Source: Adhaeribacter swui (GTDB lineage Bacteria; Bacteroidota; Bacteroidia; Cytophagales; Hymenobacteraceae). From it: a stretch of DNA of 64,000 nt. Position numbers and translations under genes: made by a program. Of this stretch, positions 35,178-44,096 are shown one piece after another (the first letter of the stretch is position 1; each line of letters opens with the position of its first letter). The notes below the pieces were generated by a model. That model was not told the origin of the DNA. It saw nothing but the letters and a program-made list of their open reading frames with translations, and ran no database searches. The stretch lies in the NCBI RefSeq assembly GCF_014217805.1, contig NZ_CP055156.1, forward strand, positions 2,672,585 to 2,736,584, written 5' to 3'.

Positions 35178-37592
35178 TTATTTCCGGATAACTGCTCCTA
35201 ATTGTCGTTCAAATTGCTGCATTAGCCGGTTCATGGTACTGTCAATTACTTTATCGGTCAGGGTTTGCTGTTTGTCCTGCAAAATAAAGCTAAGCGCATA
35301 GGCCTTTTTACCAGTATCAATCTTATCGCCTTCGTACACGTCAAACACATTTAACTGCTGCAACAATTTGCGCTCGGTACGCCACGCAATGGTTTTAATC
35401 TGATCGAAGGTAACAGTCTTATCAATTACCAACGATAAATCGCGGCGCACTTCCGGGAACTTAGCTAACTCTTCGGCTACCAGCTGGTTGGTGTAATTTT
35501 TAATTAAATAATCCCAGTTTAATTCAGCAAACCAAACCGGTTCTTTCACGTCCAACTTCTTAGTTACTGTTTCGTTTAACAGACCCACTTGCGCTACTGG
35601 CACATTATTAAGGACGTAAGCTACGCCATTTTTAATATAACGATGCTGTACGGGCTGTACGTTCAAACTTACCCGGGTAAGTTTCATTAAAATAGTTTGC
35701 ACTACGCCGGCTAACTGGTGGTAAGTGGCTTTTTGCGAAGGTTGCTGCCAGGTTTCGGCAAGGGCATTGCCCGTTACAAACAAGGCCAACTGCGTTTGTT
35801 CCTGGTACTTATCTCCAGCTTTGGTATATACCTTGCCCAGTTCATATAATTTTAAATCTTTCTGGCGCCGGTTAATGTTGTGCCGCAAAACCTCTAATCC
35901 CGAAAATACCAGCGTTTGGCGCATCACATCTAAATCGGCGCTGTTGTAATTAACGATGCGCACCAACGAAGCATCTGGCTCGGTAGCTGCCGCTTCGTAG
36001 TACTGCGAATTAGTAAGGGAATTCGTGATAATTTCGCTGTAACCCGTCCCAGCCAGCATTTGCCCGATATTTTGCTTAATTACTTCCGGATCTGGTTTCG
36101 GGAACTTAGCCAGGTAGCTGGTAGCCAGGTTCTCGTTCAAAGCAATGTTGTTGTAGCCATAAATCCGAAGAATTTCTTCCACAATATCGGCTTCGCGCTG
36201 CACATCTACTTTAAACGGCGGCACCTCCAACACCAGGTCTGTTTCCGATTCTTCGGTAATCCGAATGCCTAAATCGGTTAAAATTTCTTTAATGCGGGCA
36301 GTTTCAATGGTTTGCCCAATTAAACGGTTAACCCGGGCAATATTAATTTTAATGGAATAAGACGCAACTGGCTGCGGATATACATCCACAATTTCGGAAC
36401 TCACTTCGCCGCCGGCGATTTCCTGAATTAACAAGGCAGCGCGTTTTAAGGCCAGCAATACCATGTTTGGGTCGGTACCCCGCTCAAACCGGAACGACGA
36501 ATCGGTTTTAATGCCGTGTACCTGTGACGATTTGCGGATAGAAGCCGGTTGGAAGTAAGCCGACTCCAGGAAAATAGTAGTTGTTTCGGTAGTTACGCCC
36601 GAATTTTTACCGCCAAAAACCCCGGCAATAACCATAGGTTCCTGGGTGTTGCAAATCATCAGGTCGGTAGCCCGCAAAGTACGTTCTACGCCATCCAGGG
36701 TGATGAACTTGGTACCTTCGTGGGCCTTTTTTACAATAATTTTATCACCGGTTATTTTATCGGCATCAAAAGCGTGCATGGGCTGACCTAGCTCGTGCAG
36801 CACATAGTTGGTTATATCTACCACGTTGTTAATCGGCGACAAGCCAATGGCCCGTAACCGGTGCTGGAGCCAATCCGGTGAATTCGCTACTTTTACGCCC
36901 GATATTGTTAAACCGGCGTACCGCGGGCAAGCTTCGCTATCCTGTACTTCTACCGCAATGTACCGGTTGTTATTCGAAATTTTAAAATTTTCGACATTTG
37001 GTAGTAGGTAAGGGGTTTTTAAAAGTGCCTGTAAATCGCGGGCTACTCCTAAATGCGAAGCCGCATCGGCGCGGTTAGGGGTTAAGCCTATTTCCAGCAC
37101 TTCATCGGATTGCAAATTAAAATATTGGGCGGCCGGCGTGCCGTTGGGCAAATCGGTATCGAGTACCATAATACCCGCGTGCGAGCTGCCCAGACCTATT
37201 TCATCTTCGGCGCAAATCATGCCTTCAGAAGCAGCGCCCCGGATTTTTGATTTTTTAATCTGAAACGGTTCCCCGGTTGATGGATATAAAATTGCCCCTT
37301 CGGTGGCCACTATTACTTTTTGGCCGGCAGCTACGTTGGGTGCCCCGCACACAATTTGTTTTAGCGCTTCAGTGCCAACATCTACGGTGGTGAGGCGTAG
37401 TTTATCGGCATCCGGGTGTTTCTCGCAAGTTAGCACCTCGCCAATAACTAAACCTTGCAGGCCTCCTTTTACTAAATCGTAGGTTTCCAGGCCTTCTACT
37501 TCCAGGCCAGAACCGGTTAGTAAAGCAGCTACTTCGGCTGCCGGTTTATCTATGGCAATCAGGTCTTTTAACCAGTTATATGAAATCAGCAT
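35178..37592 (-). CDS. pheT: Phenylalanine-tRNA ligase beta subunit
   Basis: 804 residues, full length. The order is an N-terminal core and EMAP-II-like tRNA-binding domain (about 40-155; GLVIGEVLTCEKHPDADKL), the B3/B4 editing region (YAGLTISGVKVANSPDWLQ), the B5 domain (INRLIGQTI-type sequence, EVPPFKVDVQREADIVEEIL), the catalytic-like core (YSEIITNSLT, DVMRQTLVFSGL) and the C-terminal FDX-ACB domain (FPEVRRDLSLVIDK to the end). The alpha subunit gene is not in the window, as is common in this phylum. Confidence 0.96.
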   Translation of the reverse strand: MLISYNWLKDLIAIDKPAAEVAALLTGSGLEVEGLETYDLVKGGLQGLVIGEVLTCEKHPDADKLRLTTVDVGTEALKQIVCGAPNVAAGQKVIVATEGAILYPSTGEPFQIKKSKIRGAASEGMICAEDEIGLGSSHAGIMVLDTDLPNGTPAAQYFNLQSDEVLEIGLTPNRADAASHLGVARDLQALLKTPYLLPNVENFKISNNNRYIAVEVQDSEACPRYAGLTISGVKVANSPDWLQHRLRAIGLSPINNVVDITNYVLHELGQPMHAFDADKITGDKIIVKKAHEGTKFITLDGVERTLRATDLMICNTQEPMVIAGVFGGKNSGVTTETTTIFLESAYFQPASIRKSSQVHGIKTDSSFRFERGTDPNMVLLALKRAALLIQEIAGGEVSSEIVDVYPQPVASYSIKINIARVNRLIGQTIETARIKEILTDLGIRITEESETDLVLEVPPFKVDVQREADIVEEILRIYGYNNIALNENLATSYLAKFPKPDPEVIKQNIGQMLAGTGYSEIITNSLTNSQYYEAAATEPDASLVRIVNYNSADLDVMRQTLVFSGLEVLRHNINRRQKDLKLYELGKVYTKAGDKYQEQTQLALFVTGNALAETWQQPSQKATYHQLAGVVQTILMKLTRVSLNVQPVQHRYIKNGVAYVLNNVPVAQVGLLNETVTKKLDVKEPVWFAELNWDYLIKNYTNQLVAEELAKFPEVRRDLSLVIDKTVTFDQIKTIAWRTERKLLQQLNVFDVYEGDKIDTGKKAYALSFILQDKQQTLTDKVIDSTMNRLMQQFERQLGAVIRK

Positions 37593-37705
37593 TTTTTTTA
37601 ATTAGTCAACAGTCCATAGTCGATGGTTGTCAGATATAAAATAATTTTATTCTAAAGCCAACGAAAAGAACAAATTTAGGGAAATTAGATTTAGCTACGT
37701 GTACT

Positions 37706-38323
37706 TTATTTTTTCGCGTACGATTTTTCGCCGGCGGGCACCTCTACGGGCAACCGGTTTTCGGCGGGCGGAATGGGGCAGCTATAATCGTAGTTGAACA
37801 CGCAAAAAGGATTATAAGCCTTGTTAAAGTCGATGGTAATCACTTTTTCGCCTGGTTCTGGCTTTGGAATATCCAGGAAACGGCCTCCTTCGTAGGTTTC
37901 GGTACCGTTGGTTTTATCCGTAAAAGGTACAAAAAAAGTAGAATCGGCAGCCCCTACTTTTAAAAACAAAGTAAGGCCAACCCGTTGCCCTTCCAGGTTA
38001 AAAGTGGCTTTGGCGAAACGCAAATAAGGTTCGGTGCTGCCGGTGGTCATGGGCAGTTTCAGCGTATCGGGGTTAGGTAACAATTCATAATCCGCATCTA
38101 CCTGAAATTTCCGGTTAATGGCAAAGTAAGAAAGGCTGTCGAACGTTCTGCGCTCGGTCTCGGCGAGCGGCGAAGACGAGCTTTTAAAGGATTGGTTTTT
38201 CTCCTGCCGTTCTTTTTTAATGGTTGCTATGTAGGCATCGTCGCTAAATACCGCTTCTTTTAAAAAATACCCAACAATTACAACTATTCCAACTAAAATT
38301 ATAAGGCGGAGTGGTTTAGACAT
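37706..38323 (-). CDS. DUF1684 domain-containing protein
   Basis: 205 residues. One N-terminal hydrophobic segment (LIILVGIVVIVGYFL) serves as anchor or signal. The DUF1684 signature follows: SYFAINRKFQVDADYEL, VPFTDKTNGTETYEGGRFLDI, and the C-terminal IDFNKAYNPFCVFNYDYSCPIPPAENRLPVEV. The function of the family is unknown. It sits alone between pheT and a repeat-rich gap. Confidence 0.88.
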   Translation of the reverse strand: MSKPLRLIILVGIVVIVGYFLKEAVFSDDAYIATIKKERQEKNQSFKSSSSPLAETERRTFDSLSYFAINRKFQVDADYELLPNPDTLKLPMTTGSTEPYLRFAKATFNLEGQRVGLTLFLKVGAADSTFFVPFTDKTNGTETYEGGRFLDIPKPEPGEKVITIDFNKAYNPFCVFNYDYSCPIPPAENRLPVEVPAGEKSYAKK

Positions 38324-38487
38324 AGTAATTCCATTTTGCAGCTTACAAATATAAGCAGAATCTGGTAAACCCTTTTGCCCGAAAGGGTATCTCTCCTAAA
38401 AACCAGGAAGAAGATGTTGTTATTGTGTTTTGAATGAACTTAGGGGTGGAAAGAGGCTTACCTTGACCTTTAAAAAGACTTTTGTTC

Positions 38488-38748
38488 GTATAGTTGCCCT
38501 ATGGCGCAGATTTACTTCCGTGCCTTACAGATTAAGGCAGGCGATTTTTGAATAAGTTCTCGTTCGCATAGCTGCAGTCTTAGTATTAGTTTCAGAGTGC
38601 AGTTGTTTCATTGCTCGCTTCTGGTTCTTTTTGTCTTGATACAAAAAGAACCAAAAAAATCAAGACGCTAAAAACTCGCTGAACAACGGAACAGTTTAGC
38701 GTCATTCTTTGCACCTGGAACAGCTATTTGTTGCATAGTAGGTTGGCA
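38488..38748 (+). repeat. R2 multi-hairpin dispersed repeat (copy 3)
   Basis: Same order of modules as copy 2: GGCGCAGATTTACTTCCGTG, AGTTCTCGTTCGCATAGCT, TTGTTTCATTGCTCG, the 12-bp perfect pair GGTTCTTTTTGT/ACAAAAAGAACC, GACGCTAAA...TTTAGCGTC, CTTTGCACCTGG and TTGCATAGTAGGTTGG. Confidence 0.8.
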
Positions 38749-38788
38749 AAAAAATTAAATTTTTAAAATTTAAAATTCTACTTACGGT

Positions 38789-38842
38789 GTCATTCAGGAG
38801 GAACTTATTTAGCTACGGAGTTATATAATTTCCTTCTGAATA
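38789..38842 (+). repeat. R3 hairpin repeat (best copy)
   Basis: Arms ATTCAGGAGGAA and TTCCTTCTGAAT enclose CTTATTTAGCTACGGAGTT. It follows R2 copy 3 by about 40 bases. Confidence 0.7.
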
Positions 38843-38894
38843 AAACGGAATAAGTAAGGTTAAATTTAAAATTATGGTATAAGTACATACTATC

Positions 38895-39038
38895 ACGAGC
38901 GTCCCCGCTCATGATGCCCATCGTCCGGCCTCTGGCCGGTAGGAACTTTATATTGATTTGCTTTTTATTACTGTTAATCTATTTGCCCGGCCGGAGGCCT
39001 ACTCAATAGTAGACACGAGCGAGGACGCTCGCGCCAGC
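38895..39038. repeat. R4 dispersed repeat with terminal inverted repeats (copy 2)
   Basis: Ends CACGAGCGTCCCCGCTCATG and GACACGAGCGAGGACGCTCG are complementary; inside are CGTCCGGCCTCTGGCCGG and GCCCGGCCGGAGGCC. The layout matches 17665-17810, with a more divergent AT-rich centre. Confidence 0.75.
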
Positions 39039-39105
39039 ATAAGGAGCTAATACAAAATTTTAAATTTTAAACCTTCCAACTTTCCAACTTTTCAACCTGC
39101 AACCG

Positions 39106-39831
39106 CTACAAAACACCTTCGTCAGCAAAGCTGTAGTACGATTGGTCGGCAAAAATTAAATGATCCAGTACGGGTAAGTCGAGGAGGGCGCCGGCTTCTT
39201 TTACTTTGCGGGTGAGGGCAATATCGGCGGTGCTGGGCTTTAAATTACCTGACGGATGGTTGTGCACCAGAATAATAGCGCTAGCCAGGTTTTCGATGGC
39301 GTGCTTAAAAATAATTTTAGGATCGGCCACAGTACCCGCTACTCCGCCAATGCTTACTGGTATTTTTTTCATGATAACATTGGCTCGGTTCAGTAATATA
39401 ACCCAAAATTCTTCGTGGGGTAAATCGAGCAAATGCGGTTTCATGTAATTGTAAATGTCGGTGGAGCAGGTAATGGTGGTGCGGGCGGCGGCGGCCGTTC
39501 CTTTTCGCCTACGGCCTAATTCGAGGGCACTTACAATGGTAATGGCTTTGGCTTCGCCGATGCCTTTGTGCTTCATCAAATCTTTTACCGACAATTTGGC
39601 TAGTTCGTTCAGGTCGTTACCCACCGCTGTCAGAATTAGTTTAGCAACATCTACCGCCGTGAGCTTGGGGGTGCCCGAACCAATTAAAATAGCAATCAAT
39701 TCTGCGTCGCTTAGCGCGGCTTTTCCTTTCAGAAGCAATTTTTCGCGGGGCCGGTCTTCTTCGGCCCAGCTTTTGATAACCAGGTTGGGTACCTGGCCGT
39801 AGTTGCGGGAAGCTGTTTCCGTAATGAGCAT
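39106..39831 (-). CDS. radC: RadC-family JAB-domain protein
   Basis: 241 residues from the Met at 39831 (MLITETASRN); an in-frame Met 25 codons upstream would add a non-conserved extension. The N-terminal UPF0758 part has IKSWAEEDRPREKLLLKG, ALSDAELIAILIGSG and a helix-hairpin-helix (MKHKGIGEAKAITIVSALEL). The C-terminal JAMM metal motif is intact: HNHPSGNLKPSTAD. RadC is linked to DNA repair by name, but its biochemical role is unsettled. Confidence 0.93.
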   Translation of the reverse strand: MLITETASRNYGQVPNLVIKSWAEEDRPREKLLLKGKAALSDAELIAILIGSGTPKLTAVDVAKLILTAVGNDLNELAKLSVKDLMKHKGIGEAKAITIVSALELGRRRKGTAAAARTTITCSTDIYNYMKPHLLDLPHEEFWVILLNRANVIMKKIPVSIGGVAGTVADPKIIFKHAIENLASAIILVHNHPSGNLKPSTADIALTRKVKEAGALLDLPVLDHLIFADQSYYSFADEGVL

Positions 39832-39961
39832 ATTTTGTATAAAATAGAATATCAAATTTACGTCTTCCGAAGCGCTCCTTCGAAATATTATATTAGTAAT
39901 TCTCAACTTTTCGGTTGGTACTTAGTTAAATCATACACTTACATTTATTATCTCATAAACA

Positions 39962-41212
39962 ATGCAACGTTTCTTATTTATAGCTACCGCTATTCTCCTG
40001 GTTTTTGTAGTAGATTGGTATGTGTTTCAGGCAATTCGCACGGTTACGCAACATATATCGCCGCGGTCGCAGCGCATTATTTCCATTATTTATTGGGCTT
40101 TGTTCTTTATTACTTCGGCCACCATTATTATGTTTAGTCTTACCCGGGGCACGCCGCCTACTCCATTTCGCACGTACCTGGTAAGCACCTTATTTATTTT
40201 ATTTGCCAGTAAGTTAGCGGTAGTTTTGTTTTTAGTGCTGGATGATGTGCTCCGCTTATTAAAATACCTGATTGTAACGTATTTGTATAAGCAACCCGAT
40301 GCCACCAGCGAAGCTGTTAAAATTACCCGGAATGAGTTTATCAACAAACTCGCTTTATTTGCCGGGTCTATTCCATTAACCGCCTTTATTTACGGCATGG
40401 TGCGAGGGGCTTACCAGTACCAGGTTAAACGCGTTACGCTGCGTTTTTCCAATTTGCCTGCCGCCTTTAACGGCTACAAAATTTTGCAGATTTCGGATTT
40501 GCACACGGGCAGCTTTAATTCTACGCACCCCCTGGAAAAAGCCGTGGATTTAATGAACAAGCAAAACGCCGACCTGGTATTTTTTACCGGCGATTTGGTA
40601 AACAACATTGCCACCGAAGTAGTACCGCATATTCCGGCGCTGCAAAAGATTACGGCCAAAGACGGTAAATTTTCTATTTTCGGGAACCACGATTACGGCG
40701 ATTATGTGAACTGGGAAAGCCGGGAGGCTAAAGTTCAAAATTTAAAAAATCTGGCGAAGCACCATGCCGAAATAGGCTGGCGCTTGCTCTTAAACGAAAA
40801 CGTAACTATTCAGCGCGATGGGGCCCAAATTGCGGTTCTGGGCGTAGAAAACTGGAGTACCCGCATGAATTTTCCGCGGTACGGTAATTTGGCCAAGGCA
40901 TACGCCGGCACCGAACAAGTGCCGTTTAAAGTTTTATTATCGCACGATCCTTCGCACTGGGATGGCGAGGTAAATCAAAAGTACCCCGATATTGACTTAA
41001 TGTTAGCTGGCCATACCCACGGCATGCAGTTTGGGGTAAACTTGCCCGGTTTTAAATGGAGTCCGGTGCAATATGTTTACAAGCAATGGGCCGGTTTATA
41101 CCAAAAAGGCAAGCAGTATTTATATGTGAACACCGGTTTGGGTTTTCTGGGCTATCCGGGGCGCGTTGGATTTTTACCAGAAATTACCGTATTCGAGCTG
41201 CGTCGGGCTTAG
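39962..41212 (+). CDS. Membrane-anchored metallophosphoesterase
   Basis: 416 residues. Three or four membrane helices occupy the first ~115 residues (FLFIATAILLVFVVDWYVF, IISIIYWALFFITSATIIMF, TLFILFASKLAVVLFLVL), with a further hydrophobic segment near 135-150. The calcineurin-like domain starts at about 165 with all metal motifs: DLHTGSF, FFTGDLVNN, FGNHDYGD, LSHDPSHWD and GHTHGMQFG. This layout is that of YaeI/YkuE-like phosphoesterases; the substrate (a lipid or nucleotide phosphoester) is unknown. Divergent from radC, 130 bases apart. Confidence 0.88.
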   Translation: MQRFLFIATAILLVFVVDWYVFQAIRTVTQHISPRSQRIISIIYWALFFITSATIIMFSLTRGTPPTPFRTYLVSTLFILFASKLAVVLFLVLDDVLRLLKYLIVTYLYKQPDATSEAVKITRNEFINKLALFAGSIPLTAFIYGMVRGAYQYQVKRVTLRFSNLPAAFNGYKILQISDLHTGSFNSTHPLEKAVDLMNKQNADLVFFTGDLVNNIATEVVPHIPALQKITAKDGKFSIFGNHDYGDYVNWESREAKVQNLKNLAKHHAEIGWRLLLNENVTIQRDGAQIAVLGVENWSTRMNFPRYGNLAKAYAGTEQVPFKVLLSHDPSHWDGEVNQKYPDIDLMLAGHTHGMQFGVNLPGFKWSPVQYVYKQWAGLYQKGKQYLYVNTGLGFLGYPGRVGFLPEITVFELRRA

Positions 41213-41588
41213 GTACATTGCTTTTATGCAATTTTCTGTTTTAATAAAAGAAGTAAATCTGTTTTAGTTTAATAAGTTAAGTTGGGTTTGCTTTTTGTAT
41301 TTATAATAGATGATGCTGGTAGCCCCTCAATAAGGTGAATTGTAATATTTTAAAAATTATTTCTGGTTTATCTAAAAAGTATTTAATAATCGCGTTTAAA
41401 AATTGTTTATTAGTCTAATAATCAGCTAGTAGAAATGCTCATCTTTTAATAATTACATCCGTATTAATACGCAAAAATTATATTTTTTTATTGTTTTTAT
41501 TTACCTCGAATTATAATTCCCGTAAGAAGCCTAGAACTTAAAACTAGATTACTTCTAAATTAAATACTAAACTAAAAAATTGAAAGCT
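41213..41588. other. AT-rich gap
   Basis: 376 bases of strongly AT-rich sequence without a gene, convincing hairpin or consensus promoter. It presumably carries the leader of the following lipoprotein gene. Confidence 0.35.
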
Positions 41589-41996
41589 ATGAAAAAGGCA
41601 ATGATGTTATTGTGCTGTGCAGGCGTTTTAACGTTTACATCATGCGGCGGTTCCGGATCGGGGCAGGAAAGCGGCGGTTCCGGAACAAGTAATACCGAAA
41701 ATACCGAAAGCGGAACCATGAGTGCTGACTCCAGCATGGGCGCTGGCGCCGATATGGGCACCGACCCAGGCACATCTACTGCGGGTGATGTATCTACCAC
41801 TTCTGGTAATTCTACGGCGGGCTCTACCAGCGGTACTACCGGCAGCGGATCTACCAGCGGCACCACGAGCGGTACTACCGCAGGCACTACTACCGGCACC
41901 ACCGGCAGCGGTACTACGGCTGGCGGCTCTACGGGTGGTACTACTTCCGGCGGTTCAACTGGCGGAACTACTGGTGGCACAACCGGTTCGCACTAG
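41589..41996 (+). CDS. Low-complexity Gly/Thr/Ser-rich lipoprotein
   Basis: 135 residues from the ATG at 41589. The signal peptide MKKAMMLLCCAGVLTFTSC ends in a lipobox. The mature protein is nearly all Gly, Ser and Thr: a first part with Glu/Asp/Asn (about 20-70), then imperfect repeats of GTT, GST and GGTT units (about 70-133). It has no hydrophobic core, so it is probably an extended, flexible surface or periplasmic chain. The repeats invite slipped-strand length change. A strong terminator follows 15 bases after the stop. Function unknown. Confidence 0.75.
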   Translation: MKKAMMLLCCAGVLTFTSCGGSGSGQESGGSGTSNTENTESGTMSADSSMGAGADMGTDPGTSTAGDVSTTSGNSTAGSTSGTTGSGSTSGTTSGTTAGTTTGTTGSGTTAGGSTGGTTSGGSTGGTTGGTTGSH

Positions 41997-42010
41997 ATAT
42001 AAATTTAACA

Positions 42011-42056
42011 AAGCAAAAAAGGCTTGTACTAATCCTGTACAAGCCTTTTTTGCTTT
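42011..42056 (+). terminator. Intrinsic terminator after the low-complexity lipoprotein
   Basis: Near-perfect stem AAGCAAAAAAGGCTTGTAC / GTACAAGCCTTTTTTGCTT with a short loop TAATCCT; T-rich on both strands. Confidence 0.85.
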
Positions 42057-42347
42057 AATCCGGTTTTTTAAAATTCTTATTTCCCAGGATTTGTTTAAAC
42101 CAAAACGGGTTTCCGTAACAATTAAAAATTTTATTTTTTAAAATTATCCGTTAAAATAAGTTTATTCGTTAGAATGCAAGCAGGATGTTGCCTAAGCCCG
42201 GTAGCTGGGGTACGGGGCGGTACAAAGCCCCGGATAGTTTTGGTTTTATTCTGGTAAAGTGAGATATTTAAAAATATTTAATTTTATAAGTGACATAACC
42301 GATCCTTTTTGCGTCTAAGCACTAACATTGGTTATTTTGTACTTTGT

Positions 42348-43016
42348 ATGCAGCGTAAACTTATCTTTTTACTGGTAATTCCGATTTTGTGGTTATTCTG
42401 TACCAAAGAAACGTGGGCGCAACAAAGTACCGTTATTCAAATGAATGGGTCGGTGATAGATGCGGTTACTAAAAAACCACTGGCCAATATAACCGTTATC
42501 AGCAAACGACTCTGGCGCGGCACGGTAACCAACGAGGTAGGCCGGTTTCGGATTACTACCCAGGTAGGCGATACCATTTACTTCCGGTCGGTGGGTTACA
42601 AAACCAAGCTTTTCCCGATTACGGCTGATGTGCCCAACGAAGCCAACATCCAGATTAGTTTAGAGGAAGGCAATGTGGTGCTGGAAGAAGTTCAGGTAAC
42701 TATGGGGCCCGACTACGAAAAAGTAAACCGGTATTTACGTAACCAAAAGAAAAAACCGGAACCGCGTGCCGTGGTTAAACCCGCTGAACCTAAACCGCTC
42801 TACGAAGAAAAAGTATTTACCCCACCCCCGGCTTCAATTGCCAACCCCATCAGTTTTATTTACGACCAACTCTCCAAAGAAGGCCGCGACCGCCGGAAAT
42901 TACAAGCTATTCTGGACGAGCAAGCCGCTGCTGAAAAGTTTAAGCGCGAACAAGCCGCCCGCCAAAAATACGATAGCCTTTTCCTGGACCGAAATGAGGG
43001 GTTCCGGAGGCCGTAA
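42348..43016 (+). CDS. Secreted protein with carboxypeptidase-regulatory-like domain
   Basis: 222 residues from the ATG at 42348. The signal peptide (KLIFLLVIPILWLFC...TWAQ) is followed by a single Ig-like CarboxypepD_reg domain (MNGSVIDAVTKKPLANITVI, GTVTNEVGRFRITTQVGDTI, FRSVGYKTK), as in the N-terminus of SusC receptors, but no plug or barrel follows. The remaining ~100 residues are charged and helical with Pro-rich linkers (KPAEPKPLYEE) and end in an Arg/Lys/Glu/Gln helix. A cell-envelope role is likely; otherwise unknown. Confidence 0.8.
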   Translation: MQRKLIFLLVIPILWLFCTKETWAQQSTVIQMNGSVIDAVTKKPLANITVISKRLWRGTVTNEVGRFRITTQVGDTIYFRSVGYKTKLFPITADVPNEANIQISLEEGNVVLEEVQVTMGPDYEKVNRYLRNQKKKPEPRAVVKPAEPKPLYEEKVFTPPPASIANPISFIYDQLSKEGRDRRKLQAILDEQAAAEKFKREQAARQKYDSLFLDRNEGFRRP

Positions 43017-43113
43017 CAACCAGTCTTATTCCAAGGTATTCAGATAAACTAACCAAAACCCATAAAGTGCGTTTGTAAAGAAGTTGAGTTTACTTTTTTT
43101 AAAAATTTACTTT

Positions 43114-44007
43114 ATGAAGATTGGGTATCCGTGCATAAATAATGGAATGGACTGTACACCAGCCACTACTTTCCGGCTGGCATCTTATTCCGAAGAGCGC
43201 CTAATTGCAACTACCGCCAATAATTTTACTTGCCTCAAAAAAATACTGGAGTACAACGTGCAGCACAACTTGCTTTTTTTGCGCATGAGCTCCGACATGG
43301 TACCTTTTGCCTCGCACCCGGTAAATACCTATAACTGGCAAAATCATTTTCAGGGTACGTTACGGGCCTTGGGGCGCTACATCAAAAATCATAACGTGCG
43401 CATCAGCATGCACCCCGACCAGTTTGTGGTGCTCAACTCGCCCAACCAAAACACTTTGAAAAACAGCTTTGCCGAATTGGAGTACCAGTGCGCCATTATG
43501 GATATTATGGAACTCGACGAAACGGCTAAACTCCAGATTCACGGGGGTGGGGTATACGGCGATAAACCAGAAGCTATAAAACGTTTTGTGGAAAGTTATT
43601 TTTTGTTGCCCGAAAACGTGCGCAAACGCCTGGTAATTGAAAACGATGACCGCTCTTACAGCTTAAGCGATTGTTTGGAAATACACGAGCAAACCGGTAT
43701 CCCGATTTTGTTTGATAACTTCCATCACGAGTGTTTGAATAACGGCGAAACCATGACCGAAGCCTTACACTTGGCCGCCGGTACCTGGCAGGAAAAAGAC
43801 GGCATTATGATGATGGATTACTCGTCGCAGTCTTTAGGGGAGCGCAAGGGTAAACACACCGCCAGCATTGTGGATGATTTATTCCGGGACTTCTTGCAGC
43901 AACTCGACGGCTTAGACGTGGATATTATGCTGGAAATTAAAGACAAAGAGCTAAGCGCTTTGCGGGCTGTGGAAATTCTGGAAGAAATGGGAATGCTGAA
44001 AGTGTAA
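43114..44007 (+). CDS. uvsE: UV DNA damage endonuclease UvsE
   Basis: 297 residues from MKIGYPCINNGM at 43114; the frame is open 10 codons upstream but only from a TTG. Family motifs in order: IGYPCIN, LKKILEYNVQHNLLFLRMSSDMVPFASH, ISMHPDQFVVLNSP, IHGGGVYGDKPEA, LVIENDD and ILFDNFHHE. These are the metal-binding residues of the TIM-barrel UVDE fold. The enzyme nicks DNA 5' of UV photoproducts. A perfect 15-bp hairpin lies 15 bases after the stop. Confidence 0.93.
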   Translation: MKIGYPCINNGMDCTPATTFRLASYSEERLIATTANNFTCLKKILEYNVQHNLLFLRMSSDMVPFASHPVNTYNWQNHFQGTLRALGRYIKNHNVRISMHPDQFVVLNSPNQNTLKNSFAELEYQCAIMDIMELDETAKLQIHGGGVYGDKPEAIKRFVESYFLLPENVRKRLVIENDDRSYSLSDCLEIHEQTGIPILFDNFHHECLNNGETMTEALHLAAGTWQEKDGIMMMDYSSQSLGERKGKHTASIVDDLFRDFLQQLDGLDVDIMLEIKDKELSALRAVEILEEMGMLKV

Positions 44008-44021
44008 AATTTTAAAATTTA

Positions 44022-44088
44022 AAAATTTACCTGTTGCTGCACCAACGCCAGGATGTTATAAACTAGCTATTAACAACAGGTAAATTTT
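44022..44088. terminator. Bidirectional terminator between uvsE and the aldo/keto reductase
   Basis: 15-bp perfect stem AAAATTTACCTGTTG/CAACAGGTAAATTTT with a 37-base loop, between convergent genes. T-rich tails occur on both strands. Confidence 0.65.
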
Positions 44089-44096
44089 AGAAGTAT

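Noticed and set aside
17665-39038. R4 as a complete insertion sequence
   Set aside because: The copies are only ~145 bases long and encode no transposase.
41567-41980. Long antisense frame reading Pro/Val/Glu repeats opposite the low-complexity lipoprotein
   Set aside because: It is the reverse complement of the Gly/Thr/Ser repeats, with no signal peptide or family match; the plus-strand frame has a lipobox and its own terminator.
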